NCBI GenBank assembly: GCA_003229375.1
Contig: QIDP01000076.1
Span: forward strand, 1-37,540
Reading direction: 5' to 3'
Length of the DNA: 37,540 nucleotides
Source of the DNA: Nitrospirota bacterium
GTDB lineage: Bacteria; Nitrospinota; Nitrospinia; SZUA-224
Shown: in pieces, positions 15,808 through 24,751 of the stretch
How positions within the stretch are numbered: the first letter of the stretch is position 1
Layout of the letters: each line of letters starts with the position of its first letter
Position numbers and translations under genes: made by a program
Notes under the pieces: generated by a model
Told to the model about the DNA's origin: nothing
Databases searched by the model: none
Seen by the model: only the letters and a program-made list of their open reading frames with translations

Positions 15808-16821
15808 ATGATAGGTAAAAGTCTTTTCTTGTTGTTAAATCTAATCTTTTTGTTCTCTTCAGCAATCCCTTCCTATGCCATGTCGAATTCTATAGGGGCC
15901 GGGCCAATAACATACAAAAACAGTTTCCCTCTCTATCTATTCTTTTTCTCCTTTACGCCTGACAGGGTACAGACATTATCCAGAGGTACTTCCGGATTTA
16001 GGCTGGATATGGCTGTTCAAAACTTTATCGTAGATGAAGAGTATGACAGGTATAAGACAGTGGTAGATATGGGGGTAATAAAGACATCTTTGAATCTTAG
16101 TTATGGAGTGAGGGATAACATTGAGGTAGGGATGGAGATACCCTTCTATATTTTATATAAAGGATTCCTGGACAGCTTTATACTTGATTTTGAAAAATCT
16201 ATAGGTGCTACTACTCCAATCTCCCGCAAAAAAAATGGTGTAAATAACTTTACCTATCTTTTAACTCGCGGCAGTGATACCATGATCTCAATAAATTCAC
16301 CTTATGGAGGTGTAGGTGATATTGCGCTCACTGCCAAAGTAAGGCATATCTATAATAGCGGGATGAAATATATGCCATCTATATCAACTAGATATGCAAT
16401 AAAGATTCCAACAGGTGATGATGATAGATTTCTTGGGAGTGGAAAGGTAGATTTTGGAATAGGTGTAATACTTGAAAAATCATTTGGAATATCTTCTAAT
16501 TATATAAATTTAAACGGAATATTTATTGGGAAACCCGATTTCCTCAAGGGTATGGAGATGGATCCAATCTTTTCCTATACCCTGGCAACAGAATTTTCCT
16601 TGACTGAGAAATTTTCACTATTACTTCAATTGATGGGAAATACCTCCCCGTTTCCACCAACCGGGATTACATCCCTTGATGATCAGGTAATGGATTTTCT
16701 GATAGGTTTTAATTATCTGATAGGCAAAGGCACACTCTTACAATTTGGACTGACAGAGAATATACTGGATGACTCATCACCTGATTTCAGTATCCATATA
16801 GGAATAGGCATGATATTTTAA
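15808..16821 (+). CDS. DUF3187 family outer-membrane beta-barrel protein
   Basis: A 337-residue protein with a signal peptide (about residues 1-24, cleavage near PSYA) and a body of alternating hydrophobic and polar strands ending in an aromatic residue (GIGMIF), as expected of an outer-membrane barrel. The opening GAGPITYKNSFPLYLFFFSFTPD and the middle FTYLLTRGSDTMISINSPYGGVGDIALTAKV match DUF3187. The function of the family is unknown. It follows the HDOD gene by 20 bases, and AGGAGG lies upstream of its ATG, though at long spacing. It may be in one transcript with the HDOD gene. Confidence 0.8.
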   Translation: MIGKSLFLLLNLIFLFSSAIPSYAMSNSIGAGPITYKNSFPLYLFFFSFTPDRVQTLSRGTSGFRLDMAVQNFIVDEEYDRYKTVVDMGVIKTSLNLSYGVRDNIEVGMEIPFYILYKGFLDSFILDFEKSIGATTPISRKKNGVNNFTYLLTRGSDTMISINSPYGGVGDIALTAKVRHIYNSGMKYMPSISTRYAIKIPTGDDDRFLGSGKVDFGIGVILEKSFGISSNYINLNGIFIGKPDFLKGMEMDPIFSYTLATEFSLTEKFSLLLQLMGNTSPFPPTGITSLDDQVMDFLIGFNYLIGKGTLLQFGLTENILDDSSPDFSIHIGIGMIF

Positions 16822-16822
16822 C

Positions 16823-16864
16823 CTAACCCTCTTCCACCCTTTATTAAAGGGGGGTTAGGGGGGA
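16823..16864. repeat. G/C-run hairpin repeat between DUF3187 and tlpA genes
   Basis: An imperfect palindrome that begins CCTAACCCT and ends GGGGGGTTAGGGGGG around AAAG. The CCCTAA/TTAGGG words also occur in the composite element at 18476-18626. It ends 15 bases before the tlpA-like ATG and just before its GGAGG ribosome-binding site. Confidence 0.6.
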
Positions 16865-16879
16865 TTTTCGGAGGAAAAA

Positions 16880-17491
16880 ATGAGTTCTGAAATAGACGCT
16901 ATAAGAGAAAATAGGAATATAACCACATTTATTCCCTTCATATTACTCATAACAGTTATGTTATTCATCGTATTTAGCTCAAATGTAAGGAGAGAGAGAG
17001 GGCCTGATGTCAATAACAAGGCCAAGCATCGTGCATCTCCTGCCATGGGTCATATAGCACCGGATTTTACCTTGCCGGATATTAGCGGGATTAATAATAT
17101 TACACTATCTGAGTTAAGGGGAAAGGTTGTGTTCCTCAACTTCTGGGCCACATGGTGTGCAACATGCAGGGAAGAGATGCCTTCCATGGAAAAAATCTAC
17201 CAGAGGTTTAAAGATGACGATTTTGAGATGCTAACAATCAATATAGACAAATTCGGGAAATCGGTAGCAGAGCCATATATGAAAGAACTGGGGTTAACCT
17301 TTCCTGTACTTCTGGATCCGGATGGTAAGGTTTCCAGGATGTATCAACTCACAGGTGTCCCTGAAACCTTTATTATAGGCAAGAATGGTGTGATTGTTTA
17401 TAAGGCTATAGGTCCTGTGGAATGGGCAAAAGAAGCCTGGTTTGATGCATTTGATAATCTTATTAATAAAGGTTCATCTTCATATGAATAA
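16880..17491 (+). CDS. TlpA/ResA-type membrane-anchored thioredoxin
   Basis: A 203-residue protein with one amino-terminal membrane segment (about residues 14-34) and a periplasmic thioredoxin fold of the AhpC/TSA-Redoxin class. The redox-active pair lies in FWATWCATCREEMPSMEKI (CATC). Further family marks are APDFTLPDISG before it and the cis-proline stretch TGVPETFIIGKNGVIV. It should reduce or exchange disulfides outside the cytoplasm, for example in cytochrome c maturation, but no such gene is near. CGGAGG precedes the ATG. Its end overlaps the PgeF gene by 8 bases, indicating coupled translation. Confidence 0.9.
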   Translation: MSSEIDAIRENRNITTFIPFILLITVMLFIVFSSNVRRERGPDVNNKAKHRASPAMGHIAPDFTLPDISGINNITLSELRGKVVFLNFWATWCATCREEMPSMEKIYQRFKDDDFEMLTINIDKFGKSVAEPYMKELGLTFPVLLDPDGKVSRMYQLTGVPETFIIGKNGVIVYKAIGPVEWAKEAWFDAFDNLINKGSSSYE

Positions 17492-18269
17492 TTTTCATAA
17501 ATCGAAATTTAAGTTCATACGTATCCCTGAATTGGAGAAAAATGGGGGAGTGATACATGCCTTCAGTACCAGACACTCTTTCAACATGGCCTTTAACGGT
17601 CATGACAACCAGGAGGAGATATTAAAAAATAGAATAGTCTTTGGTGAAGCAATTGGAATAGGGGCAAGGGAGATTGTAACAGTAAAGCAAATTCATGGGG
17701 AACAGGTCATCACCCTAAAAGAGAGAAATATTAATATCGATTGCATTAGGAGCAAAGAAGGAGATGCTATCATAACCAATCTCAGAGGACTCCCTATTGC
17801 TGTTCTCACTGCGGATTGTCTTCCAATACTACTTATAGATCTCTACAGAAGGGCTATCGCGGTAGTTCATGCAGGAAGGATAGGGACCTATTTAAGGATT
17901 GTCCGGAAGACTGCAAAGGAGATGAAGAACACCTTTGACATTCTTTCTAAAGATCTATTAATAGGCATCGGTCCCGGGATAGGGGGATGTTGCTATGAAC
18001 TTGATGAGAGGGGAATCCAACCGTTTAGAGAGGAGACCTCTTATTATGATGATTTTATCGATAGACGAGGGAAGAATAGATATCTTCTGGATTTAGCAGG
18101 GGCCAATGAGAGACAGCTCCTGGAACTTGGGGTACTGTCAAAGAATATCTTCTCTACACGGTTATGCACTGCCTGTGATACTGAAAACTTTTTCTCTCAC
18201 AGGGCTGTAAGGGGAGAGGATAAAAGGATGATGGGTCTCATAATGCTCTCCGAGTTTGCAGAATTGTAA
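17484..18269 (+). CDS. pgeF: Peptidoglycan editing factor / laccase-domain (YfiH family) protein
   Basis: A 261-residue protein with the YfiH/DUF152 signatures: VTVKQIHGEQV, PIAVLTADCLPILLID, AVVHAGRIGTYLRI (the usual VHAGWRG with changes at two places), GIGPGIGGCCYEL and the closing FFSHRAVRGEDKRMMGLI. The conserved His and two Cys that bind zinc or copper are in place. Family members have been reported both as cytoplasmic peptidoglycan-precursor editing enzymes (PgeF) and as purine nucleoside phosphorylase/polyphenol oxidase. The ATG at 17484 overlaps the upstream stop; an in-frame ATG at 17442 lies inside the upstream gene and lacks a ribosome-binding site. Its stop codon falls inside the target duplication of a small mobile element. 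Confidence 0.88.
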   Translation: MNNFHKSKFKFIRIPELEKNGGVIHAFSTRHSFNMAFNGHDNQEEILKNRIVFGEAIGIGAREIVTVKQIHGEQVITLKERNINIDCIRSKEGDAIITNLRGLPIAVLTADCLPILLIDLYRRAIAVVHAGRIGTYLRIVRKTAKEMKNTFDILSKDLLIGIGPGIGGCCYELDERGIQPFREETSYYDDFIDRRGKNRYLLDLAGANERQLLELGVLSKNIFSTRLCTACDTENFFSHRAVRGEDKRMMGLIMLSEFAEL

Positions 18270-18270
18270 A

Positions 18271-18410
18271 CCGAAAAATAGACATAGAAATTCTTGAGAG
18301 CTTCAAAACCTCAGTAGGACAGCCGTCTCGGCTGTCCTTGAGTTTAACCCTTCTGGACAGGCGAGACGCCTGTCCTACCAGCGTTTGGCATCTCTATGCC
18401 TATTTTTCGG
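18271..18410. mobile_element. 140-bp MITE-like element with 20-bp TIRs and TGTAAA target duplication
   Basis: Ends: CCGAAAAATAGACATAGAAA at 18271-18290 and the reverse complement of CCGAAAAATAGGCATAGAGA at 18391-18410, 18 of 20 matching. The hexamer TGTAAA occurs directly outside both ends (18265-18270 and 18411-18416), as expected of a target duplication. Inside are two perfect 9-bp hairpins, GGACAGCCG/CGGCTGTCC (18317-18337) and GGACAGGCG/CGCCTGTCC (18355-18375), facing each other. It contains no gene. The left duplication includes the pgeF stop codon. Confidence 0.8.
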
Positions 18411-18435
18411 TGTAAACAAACTGTAAACAACAAAC

Positions 18436-18464
18436 TTGACACTCATCTTATGATGTAATAATAT
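18436..18464 (+). promoter_or_regulatory. Sigma70-type promoter for dac-clpB
   Basis: TTGACA at 18436-18441 and TAATAT at 18459-18464 with a 17-bp spacer. It lies between the 140-bp element and the composite element at 18476-18626, so the transcript would carry a roughly 225-base leader with strong G/C hairpins before the diadenylate cyclase gene. No heat-shock (CIRCE or sigma-32-like) site was seen before clpB. Confidence 0.55.
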
Positions 18465-18475
18465 TTAAAAAATAG

Positions 18476-18626
18476 TAATAGTTCAGCATCCCCTCCCCCT
18501 AACCCCCTCCCGCTAGGGGAGGGGGGATTTTAGAGGGAATTTGATAGTTTTTTTTCTTTGATGGTGTGTCCTTTTCTTGTCCCCTCCCCCTTGAGGGGGG
18601 AGGGTTAGGGTGGGGGTGAACTATTA
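18476..18626. repeat. 151-bp composite repeat with G-quadruplex-forming tracts
   Basis: Ends TAATAGTTCA (18476-18485) and TGAACTATTA (18617-18626) are perfect 10-bp inverted repeats. Just inside each lies a C-rich/G-rich hairpin with CCCTAACC-type words. 18595-18616 has four G-runs (6, 3, 3 and 5) separated by 1-3 bases on the plus strand, a canonical G-quadruplex pattern; the left part has a similar pattern on the minus strand. It occupies most of the 5' leader of dac. No coding sequence is present. Confidence 0.65.
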
Positions 18627-18697
18627 CAAAAAATAATGTTTTGGACTAATACTATTCACTAACGACTATTCACTGTTTAATAGGAGAGGGTTTTCAG

Positions 18698-19627
18698 ATG
18701 GCTACAAAAAAAGCTGTAAAGGCTAAGATTGAGACATCCAGGAAGGAAAGAGAGGAGCCTCTAAATAAGGTAATTATCGAATCAGCCAGTGAGATAGCTG
18801 CAAAGATAAAGGCAAATACTATCCTCTTATGTGCTGATGTGATAGATGATTATGACATATTGAAAGATCTGTCAAAAAGGCAAAATATAATATTTGTGAC
18901 AAGGAACGAAGAGACATTCAGGAAGGCCTCAAGGATGGTAAAGGAGGTACTTATCGTACCAAATGTCAATCTCACCCGTGTTGGACAGATAAAGATAGCG
19001 GTTGTTATGGCACTATCCGCAGGTATTGTGGGAAAGGGGGATAAGATCGTTTGTATATCGGGTATACCGAGATTGGGTTCCCTCGATAATATTGTAGTAC
19101 TGGATATAGGGAAGGAGTTCGAGATACTGACATCTAATAATATATCAGTATCAGATATAACGGTTAAGTTAAGACCCGAGGTATTCGAGACAGTTCTCAA
19201 CCTTGCTGTAGAACTTGCCAATCAGGGCAGAGAGGGTAAGGCGATAGGTGCTATGTTTGTCATCGGGGATGAGGAAAAGGTATTGCAACTCTCCCGTCAA
19301 ATAATAATAAATCCCTTCAGGGGCTATCCGGAAGAGGAGAAAAATATCGTGGACCCTGGTTTAAGGGAGACGATCAAGGAGTTCTCAGCTATAGATGGGG
19401 CCTTCATTATACGTGAGGATGGGATAGTAGTCTCTGCAGGCAGACATCTAAGTGTTGCCCTGGAAAAGGAGGAGTTTCCCCAGGGGTTAGGGAGCAGGCA
19501 TATTGCAGCAGCCGGGATCACGTCAGTGACAGATGCAACGGTAATAGTCATCTCTGAATCGACCGGTACTGTGCGTATATTCAAGAATGGTGTGATATTT
19601 ATGGAGATTGAAAAATCTTCTAAATAA
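18698..19627 (+). CDS. Diadenylate cyclase, DacZ-like (PK-C-like domain plus DAC domain)
   Basis: A 309-residue soluble protein. The carboxyl part (about 205-309) is a DisA_N/DAC domain with the two nucleotide-binding motifs AIDGAFIIREDG (Asp233-Gly234-Ala235) and GLGSRHIAAAGIT (Arg267-His268), then TVRIFKNG. The usual RHR is RHI here, as in archaeal-type enzymes where the third residue varies. Residues about 25-190 resemble the pyruvate-kinase C-terminal-like domain that precedes DAC in archaeal DacZ proteins. It should condense two ATP to cyclic-di-AMP. There is no membrane segment, so it is not CdaA-like, and no DisA helix-hairpin-helix. GGAGAGG lies before the ATG. The clpB start is only 9 bases after its stop. 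Confidence 0.82.
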   Translation: MATKKAVKAKIETSRKEREEPLNKVIIESASEIAAKIKANTILLCADVIDDYDILKDLSKRQNIIFVTRNEETFRKASRMVKEVLIVPNVNLTRVGQIKIAVVMALSAGIVGKGDKIVCISGIPRLGSLDNIVVLDIGKEFEILTSNNISVSDITVKLRPEVFETVLNLAVELANQGREGKAIGAMFVIGDEEKVLQLSRQIIINPFRGYPEEEKNIVDPGLRETIKEFSAIDGAFIIREDGIVVSAGRHLSVALEKEEFPQGLGSRHIAAAGITSVTDATVIVISESTGTVRIFKNGVIFMEIEKSSK

Positions 19628-19636
19628 GGTGACCTT

Positions 19637-22309
19637 ATGCGATTCGATAAGTTTACATTAAAGGCTCAGGAGGCGATTCAGGAGGCCCAATCAATAGCGG
19701 ACAAGCATGGACATCAGACTATTGATGTTGAACACCTTCTGCATGCCCTCATTGAACAGAGCGGCGGGGTAGTTGTACCTATTCTTCAAAAGTTAGGTGC
19801 TGATCCAAAGATCATTCTTGAAAAGGTGGTAGAAAAATTAGAAAAACTCCCCGGGGTATCTGGCAGCGGGGCCATTGGACAGGTCTATATCTCCCCGAGG
19901 CTGAAACAGGTAATGGATTCTGCCTTTAAAGAGGCAGAACAATTAAAGGATGAGTATGTAAGTACCGAGCATCTCCTTATTGCTATTGCTGATGAAAAGA
20001 ATGGAGTATCTTCGGCTATTCTCTCTTCTGAGGGTGTAACCAAAGATATCATCCTTAAGGCAATGGTCAGTATCAGGGGTTCTCAGAGGGTAACTGACCA
20101 GAGTCCGGAAGATAAGTATCAGGCACTCTCTAAATACAGCAGGGATCTGACAGATATGGCCAGGAAAGGGAAACTGGATCCTGTCATAGGACGGGATGAC
20201 GAGATAAGGAGGGTGATTCAAGTCCTCTCCCGCAGAACCAAGAACAACCCTGTTCTGATAGGTGAACCCGGGGTGGGGAAGACAGCTATCATAGAGGGAC
20301 TGGCCCAGAGGATAGTTAATGGCGATGTGCCTGAGGGTCTGAAGAATAAGAGACTGGTAGCCCTTGATATAGCTGCATTAATCGCAGGGTCAAAGTACCG
20401 TGGTGAATTCGAGGATAGGCTGAAGGCTGTTCTAAAGGAGATAAACGAGGCAGAGGGCGGAATAATCCTGTTTATTGATGAGCTTCATACCCTTGTAGGG
20501 GCAGGGGCAGCAGAGGGCTCTATGGATGCCTCCAACATGCTGAAACCCGCCTTGGCAAGAGGTGAGTTAAGGTGTGTGGGTGCTACTACCTTGAATGAAT
20601 ACCGTAAATATATAGAAAAGGATGCTGCGCTTGAGAGGAGATTCCAGCAAGTATATGTGGGCGAACCTACAGTTGAAGATACAATTGCTATACTGAGGGG
20701 TTTAAAGGAACGCTACGAGGTCCACCATGGTGTCCGTATACAGGACGCGGCAATCATTGCCGCATCCACACTCTCCAACAGATACATAACTGACAGATTT
20801 CTACCGGACAAGGCTATTGATCTGATAGATGAGGCTGCATCACATCTCAGGATAGAGATCGATTCTCTCCCAACAGAGATAGATGAAATCGAGAGGAAGA
20901 TTATCCAGCTTGAGATAGAAAAGGAGGCGCTTAAGAAGGAGAAGGATAAAGGATCGACCGGGAGACTCAAAAGGATAGAAAAGGACCTTGGAGAATTAAG
21001 GGAGACCAGCAACCAGATGAAGGCCCACTGGCAGAATGAAAAGGAATCCATAAAAAAGATCCGCTCCTTGAAGGAAGAGATAGAAAAGGCAAAGCTGGAG
21101 GAGCAGATGGCAGAGCGAAGTGGGGACCTTGGCAAAGTGGCCGAGCTGAGATACGGGACACTTATGCAGCTTCAGAGGGATATAGATAGTGAGAATAAGA
21201 GGTTGGCCGGGCTTCAGAAGGACAATAGAATGCTCAAGGAGGAGGTAGATGATGAGGATATTGCCAGCATCATAGCACAATGGACAGGGATTCCTGTCTC
21301 CAGGATGATGGAGGGAGAGATAGAGAAGCTGGTGAAGATGGAGGAGCGGCTTAAGAGACGGGTTATCGGTCAAGATGAGGCAGTCATATCAGTATCCAAT
21401 GCAGTAAGGAGGGGCAGGGCAGGACTCCAGGATGTTAACCGTCCTATTGGTTCCTTTATATTTCTAGGGCCCACAGGTGTTGGGAAGACAGAAACAGCAA
21501 GGGCACTGGCAGAGTTTCTTTTTGACGATGATCAGGCAATGGTGAGGGTGGATATGTCCGAGTATATGGAGAAATTTTCAGTGTCACGCCTTATAGGCGC
21601 ACCACCAGGATATGTCGGGTATGATGAAGGTGGGTATCTTACAGAGGCTGTGAGGAGAAGGCCATATTCCGTAATACTCTTTGACGAGATAGAGAAGGCA
21701 CATTCTGATGTATTTAATATCCTGCTGCAGGTACTTGATGATGGGAGATTGACAGATGGACATGGACGGACTGTTGATTTTAAGAATACAGTAATTATAA
21801 TGACCTCTAATATCGCCAGTCAACTGATACAGGAACCCGGTATGAGGGATAAAGAGGAGAGTGTGAACACGGCTCTTGATAAAAATACAGAGGAATATGT
21901 ACACGCCCTTCACGAAAGAAAGATATACCAGGAGATGAGGGAAAGGATATTGGAGGAGTTGAGATCCCAATTCAGACCCGAGTTTCTAAACAGGGTCGAC
22001 GATATAATAATCTTCCATAATCTTAAGGCAGAGGATATAAAATCTATTATAGATATCCAGTTAACCAATCTTTGTAAGAGACTTGAAGAAAAAAAGATTG
22101 ATCTGAAACTCACCGATGCAGCAAAGTCTCTACTTGCAGAACAGGGATTTGATCCTGTCTATGGTGCCAGACCCTTAAAGAGGGCGATACAGAAAGGTAT
22201 TCAGGACACCCTTGCACTGAAGTTATTAGAAGGAACATTCTCAGGGGGGGATACAGTATTGGTTGATGCTGATAAAGATAGAGGGGAGATGATATTCCAA
22301 AAAGGCTAA
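19637..22309 (+). CDS. clpB: ATP-dependent disaggregase ClpB
   Basis: An 890-residue Hsp100 protein, slightly longer than the usual ~860. Order: Clp N-repeats (1-145), first AAA+ module with Walker A GEPGVGKT (about 209-216) and Walker B ILFIDELH, the coiled-coil middle domain (about 400-530) that marks ClpB rather than ClpA/ClpC, second AAA+ module with GPTGVGKTE (about 611-619) and [10 protein letters not shown], and the D2-small domain with [16 protein letters not shown] ~20-residue insertion ([21 protein letters not shown]) follows [10 protein letters not shown]. ClpB pulls proteins out of aggregates together with DnaK. AAGGTGA precedes the ATG; very likely co-transcribed with the diadenylate cyclase. 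Confidence 0.97.
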   Translation: MRFDKFTLKAQEAIQEAQSIADKHGHQTIDVEHLLHALIEQSGGVVVPILQKLGADPKIILEKVVEKLEKLPGVSGSGAIGQVYISPRLKQVMDSAFKEAEQLKDEYVSTEHLLIAIADEKNGVSSAILSSEGVTKDIILKAMVSIRGSQRVTDQSPEDKYQALSKYSRDLTDMARKGKLDPVIGRDDEIRRVIQVLSRRTKNNPVLIGEPGVGKTAIIEGLAQRIVNGDVPEGLKNKRLVALDIAALIAGSKYRGEFEDRLKAVLKEINEAEGGIILFIDELHTLVGAGAAEGSMDASNMLKPALARGELRCVGATTLNEYRKYIEKDAALERRFQQVYVGEPTVEDTIAILRGLKERYEVHHGVRIQDAAIIAASTLSNRYITDRFLPDKAIDLIDEAASHLRIEIDSLPTEIDEIERKIIQLEIEKEALKKEKDKGSTGRLKRIEKDLGELRETSNQMKAHWQNEKESIKKIRSLKEEIEKAKLEEQMAERSGDLGKVAELRYGTLMQLQRDIDSENKRLAGLQKDNRMLKEEVDDEDIASIIAQWTGIPVSRMMEGEIEKLVKMEERLKRRVIGQDEAVISVSNAVRRGRAGLQDVNRPIGSFIFLGPTGVGKTETARALAEFLFDDDQAMVRVDMSEYMEKFSVSRLIGAPPGYVGYDEGGYLTEAVRRRPYSVILFDEIEKAHSDVFNILLQVLDDGRLTDGHGRTVDFKNTVIIMTSNIASQLIQEPGMRDKEESVNTALDKNTEEYVHALHERKIYQEMRERILEELRSQFRPEFLNRVDDIIIFHNLKAEDIKSIIDIQLTNLCKRLEEKKIDLKLTDAAKSLLAEQGFDPVYGARPLKRAIQKGIQDTLALKLLEGTFSGGDTVLVDADKDRGEMIFQKG

Positions 22310-22317
22310 TAATATCT

Positions 22318-23640
22318 ATGCAAAAGAGAAAGGACCTGTATTTAATTATCCTGCCGGGAATTGCCTTGAGTATAATCTACAGTATAATCGCTCTAAAAAG
22401 TAATTGGTGGGTAGAGATCCTTTTAATAATTATCTTATATCTTACCGCATCCATTCCATATCTCATCTCCCTTTTTATCCTGAAGGATAAGGGGATGGAT
22501 GCAATCTCTGTAAAAAAGAGATTATATCTAATAATATTTTTCTCAATCCTATTCAGGATAATACTCCTGCCATCTCCCCCTTCCCTCTCGGATGATATTT
22601 ACAGGTATCTCTGGGATGGAAGAGTCCAAAGCCACGGGATAAACCCTTATAAGTATCCCCCAAATTCTGATAAGTTGGCTTTTCTCAAAGATGAATATGC
22701 AGACAAGGTAAACGAACCTACACGTCCTACAATCTATCCCCCATTAGCACAGATCGTCTCTCTTGCCGGTGTGAACATATCTTATACAGTTACATTTATG
22801 AAACTAATCTATGTAATTTTTGATATCCTATTGATATTTGTTATCTATAAAATACTCCTTTTCAGAGGGGATAATATCTTAAAGGTAATAATCTATGCAT
22901 GGAACCCTGTGGCGGTAATAGAGTTTGCCTCAAATGGCCATAACGATTCAATGGCGATATTCTTTTTGTTTCTCTCCTTCTACCTTGCAATGAAAGACAG
23001 ACCCTTCCTCTCTGTATCATCCTTATCCTTCTCGGTTCTTTCAAAATATACCCCGATGATTCTCCTCCCTTTTTATTACAAAAAGATAGATAAAAGGGCC
23101 ATCCTCCTCTTCCCTCTTATAATAATTGTATTGTTTTGGCCGTACCGCAATGGTATAGAGGAGCTCCTCGGGGGTATAAAGATATACTCACACCTCCAAA
23201 AGTTTAATGATAGCATCTTTTATATACTTCACTCCATATTCTTGCACTATTTGAAAGATTATTACAATCCATGGCATCTTGCTATGATCGATTCCAAGAT
23301 GGTGATAGTGGTTATACTAATTTCTGTTTTTATGTACCTTTTTATAAAGAATAAAGAACTTGAATGGTCAGCATATATTATAATCGGGTTGTTTATAATT
23401 CTCTCCTTCCAGGTTCAGCCATGGTATCTCATGTGGATCCTCCCATTTGTTTGCATCTACAGAGGCAGGGCATGGATTGTACTCACATCTCTTATTCCTC
23501 TTTCTTACTATACCTATGTTAAATTTTATTCACCTGAAAAGATATGGCATGAGTCTTTGATTATAAAGTCCATTGAATATTTCCCCTTTTATTTTTTATT
23601 GATTTATGATTATATAAAGGCTAAAGGCAAAAAGGGATGA
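22318..23640 (+). CDS. Polytopic GT-C/GT87-like glycosyltransferase
   Basis: A 440-residue protein with about ten to twelve hydrophobic segments. After the first segments comes the extracytoplasmic acidic loop SPPSLSDDIYRYLWDGRVQSHGINPYKYPP, whose DD pair and YLWDGR are characteristic of lipid-phosphate-sugar-dependent mannosyltransferase-like GT-C enzymes. Further marks are YAWNPVAVIEFASNGHNDS and VQPWYLMWILPF. It would transfer a sugar from a polyprenyl-phosphate donor to a glycolipid or surface glycan; donor and acceptor are unknown. Its start is 8 bases after clpB, so it may ride on the same transcript. A clear paralog lies at 25093-26454 on the other strand. Confidence 0.78.
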   Translation: MQKRKDLYLIILPGIALSIIYSIIALKSNWWVEILLIIILYLTASIPYLISLFILKDKGMDAISVKKRLYLIIFFSILFRIILLPSPPSLSDDIYRYLWDGRVQSHGINPYKYPPNSDKLAFLKDEYADKVNEPTRPTIYPPLAQIVSLAGVNISYTVTFMKLIYVIFDILLIFVIYKILLFRGDNILKVIIYAWNPVAVIEFASNGHNDSMAIFFLFLSFYLAMKDRPFLSVSSLSFSVLSKYTPMILLPFYYKKIDKRAILLFPLIIIVLFWPYRNGIEELLGGIKIYSHLQKFNDSIFYILHSIFLHYLKDYYNPWHLAMIDSKMVIVVILISVFMYLFIKNKELEWSAYIIIGLFIILSFQVQPWYLMWILPFVCIYRGRAWIVLTSLIPLSYYTYVKFYSPEKIWHESLIIKSIEYFPFYFLLIYDYIKAKGKKG

Positions 23641-23675
23641 AGGGTTTATAATGTTAAAAAAGGAGAGGGATAGTA

Positions 23676-24371
23676 ATGAAGAAAAAGATCGTTAAATTCC
23701 TTATGAAATCCATCATAGTTGTATCAATAATAATTGTAGCATTATATATATATCAGGGGTGGAATACCTATGCTGGATTGCTCTATTATCAGTTCAATTA
23801 CCATAAAGGGGCTATCTCGGCATTTGAAAAGGCAATAAACTACAATCATAAAGATGCCTATGCACTTACATATCTTGCAAAGATATATCAGCAGAGAGGT
23901 GATTATGATAAGGCAATAAAGAGATATAAAGAACTAATCATCCTTTTTCCTGACAATGTTAACGCGCATTACGACCTTGCATTTACTTACAGAGAGAAAA
24001 AACTTTACGATAAAGCCATAGAGGAACTGAATAACGTGCTGAAGATGGATCCAGAACATCTTTATGCCGGTTATGATATAGGATTTATCTATCGTGATAT
24101 GGGAGAGATAGATAAGGCAATATCAGCTTATAAAGAGGCAACAAGGGTAAATCCTGAATGTGACTATGCATATTATGATTTGGGATTTATCTATAAGGAA
24201 AGAGGGGAGATTGATAAGGCAATAGAGGCGTTTGAGGGGGCGGTAAAGGCAAACCGTAGAAACCCTTATCCTCACTATGAATTAGGTGTTCTTTATGAAC
24301 AGATAGGGATGAAAAAGAAGGCAAAAAAGGAATTTAGAAGATATCACCGGTACCACGATTTTGGATTGTAA
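23676..24371 (+). CDS. Membrane-anchored TPR protein
   Basis: A 231-residue protein with one amino-terminal membrane segment (about residues 12-28) followed by about five tetratricopeptide repeats from residue 42 to the end. The repeats have the usual A--Y-LA-IY---GDYDKAI pattern; three consecutive repeats are almost alike (YAGYDIGFIYRDMGEIDKAI, YAYYDLGFIYKERGEIDKAI), suggesting recent internal duplication. The TPR face probably lies outside the cytoplasm and binds partner proteins. GGAGAGGG precedes the ATG. It follows the glycosyltransferase by 35 bases and is likely in the same operon, perhaps as part of a surface-glycan assembly. Confidence 0.85.
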   Translation: MKKKIVKFLMKSIIVVSIIIVALYIYQGWNTYAGLLYYQFNYHKGAISAFEKAINYNHKDAYALTYLAKIYQQRGDYDKAIKRYKELIILFPDNVNAHYDLAFTYREKKLYDKAIEELNNVLKMDPEHLYAGYDIGFIYRDMGEIDKAISAYKEATRVNPECDYAYYDLGFIYKERGEIDKAIEAFEGAVKANRRNPYPHYELGVLYEQIGMKKKAKKEFRRYHRYHDFGL

Positions 24372-24529
24372 AAGTTATAATCTCCTTTTGTAACTATTTA
24401 GAGTCCATCCATTAATGAGCAATTTTGTTCCAGGGCAAGGCAAAAATAATTTTATTTATGATATAATATGTCAAGATATCAAGCAGTTATATGTGTTTTA
24501 ACGCAACCAAGAAAATGGAGGACTAAAAT

Positions 24530-24751
24530 ATGAAAGTTAAAGATGTCCAGGAAATATCACAATTAAGTGTGCCAGAAAAGATACTTTTTCTTGAGGAACT
24601 TTGGGACAGTATTTTGCCTGCTGATTCGGAAATTCCTGTGCCGGATAGCCATAAATACGAGTTGGACACTAGATTTGAAAAGCATTTGAACTCTCCGGGA
24701 AAATTATTATCTCTAAGTGAATTGCAAGAGCGTATCGAGAGAAGAAAATGA
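24530..24751 (+). CDS. Antitoxin, addiction-module component (TIGR02574-like)
   Basis: A 73-residue protein matching the short putative addiction-module antitoxins: VQEISQLSVPEKILFLEELWDSI at the amino end and a tail with the pattern ...SLSELQERIERRK. It is expected to bind and silence the toxin encoded next and to repress its own promoter. GGAGG lies eight bases before the ATG. Its last four bases (ATGA) overlap the toxin start, typical of a coupled pair. The leader from 24372 contains a weak match to one end of the TGTAACTATTCAG element near 24389 and a TATAAT box near 24465. Confidence 0.82.
   Translation: MKVKDVQEISQLSVPEKILFLEELWDSILPADSEIPVPDSHKYELDTRFEKHLNSPGKLLSLSELQERIERRK

Noticed and set aside
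20713-21135. 140-codon open frame on the minus strand within clpB
   Set aside because: Serine/isoleucine-rich shadow of the clpB coiled-coil codons, no ribosome-binding site, and clpB is unambiguously real.
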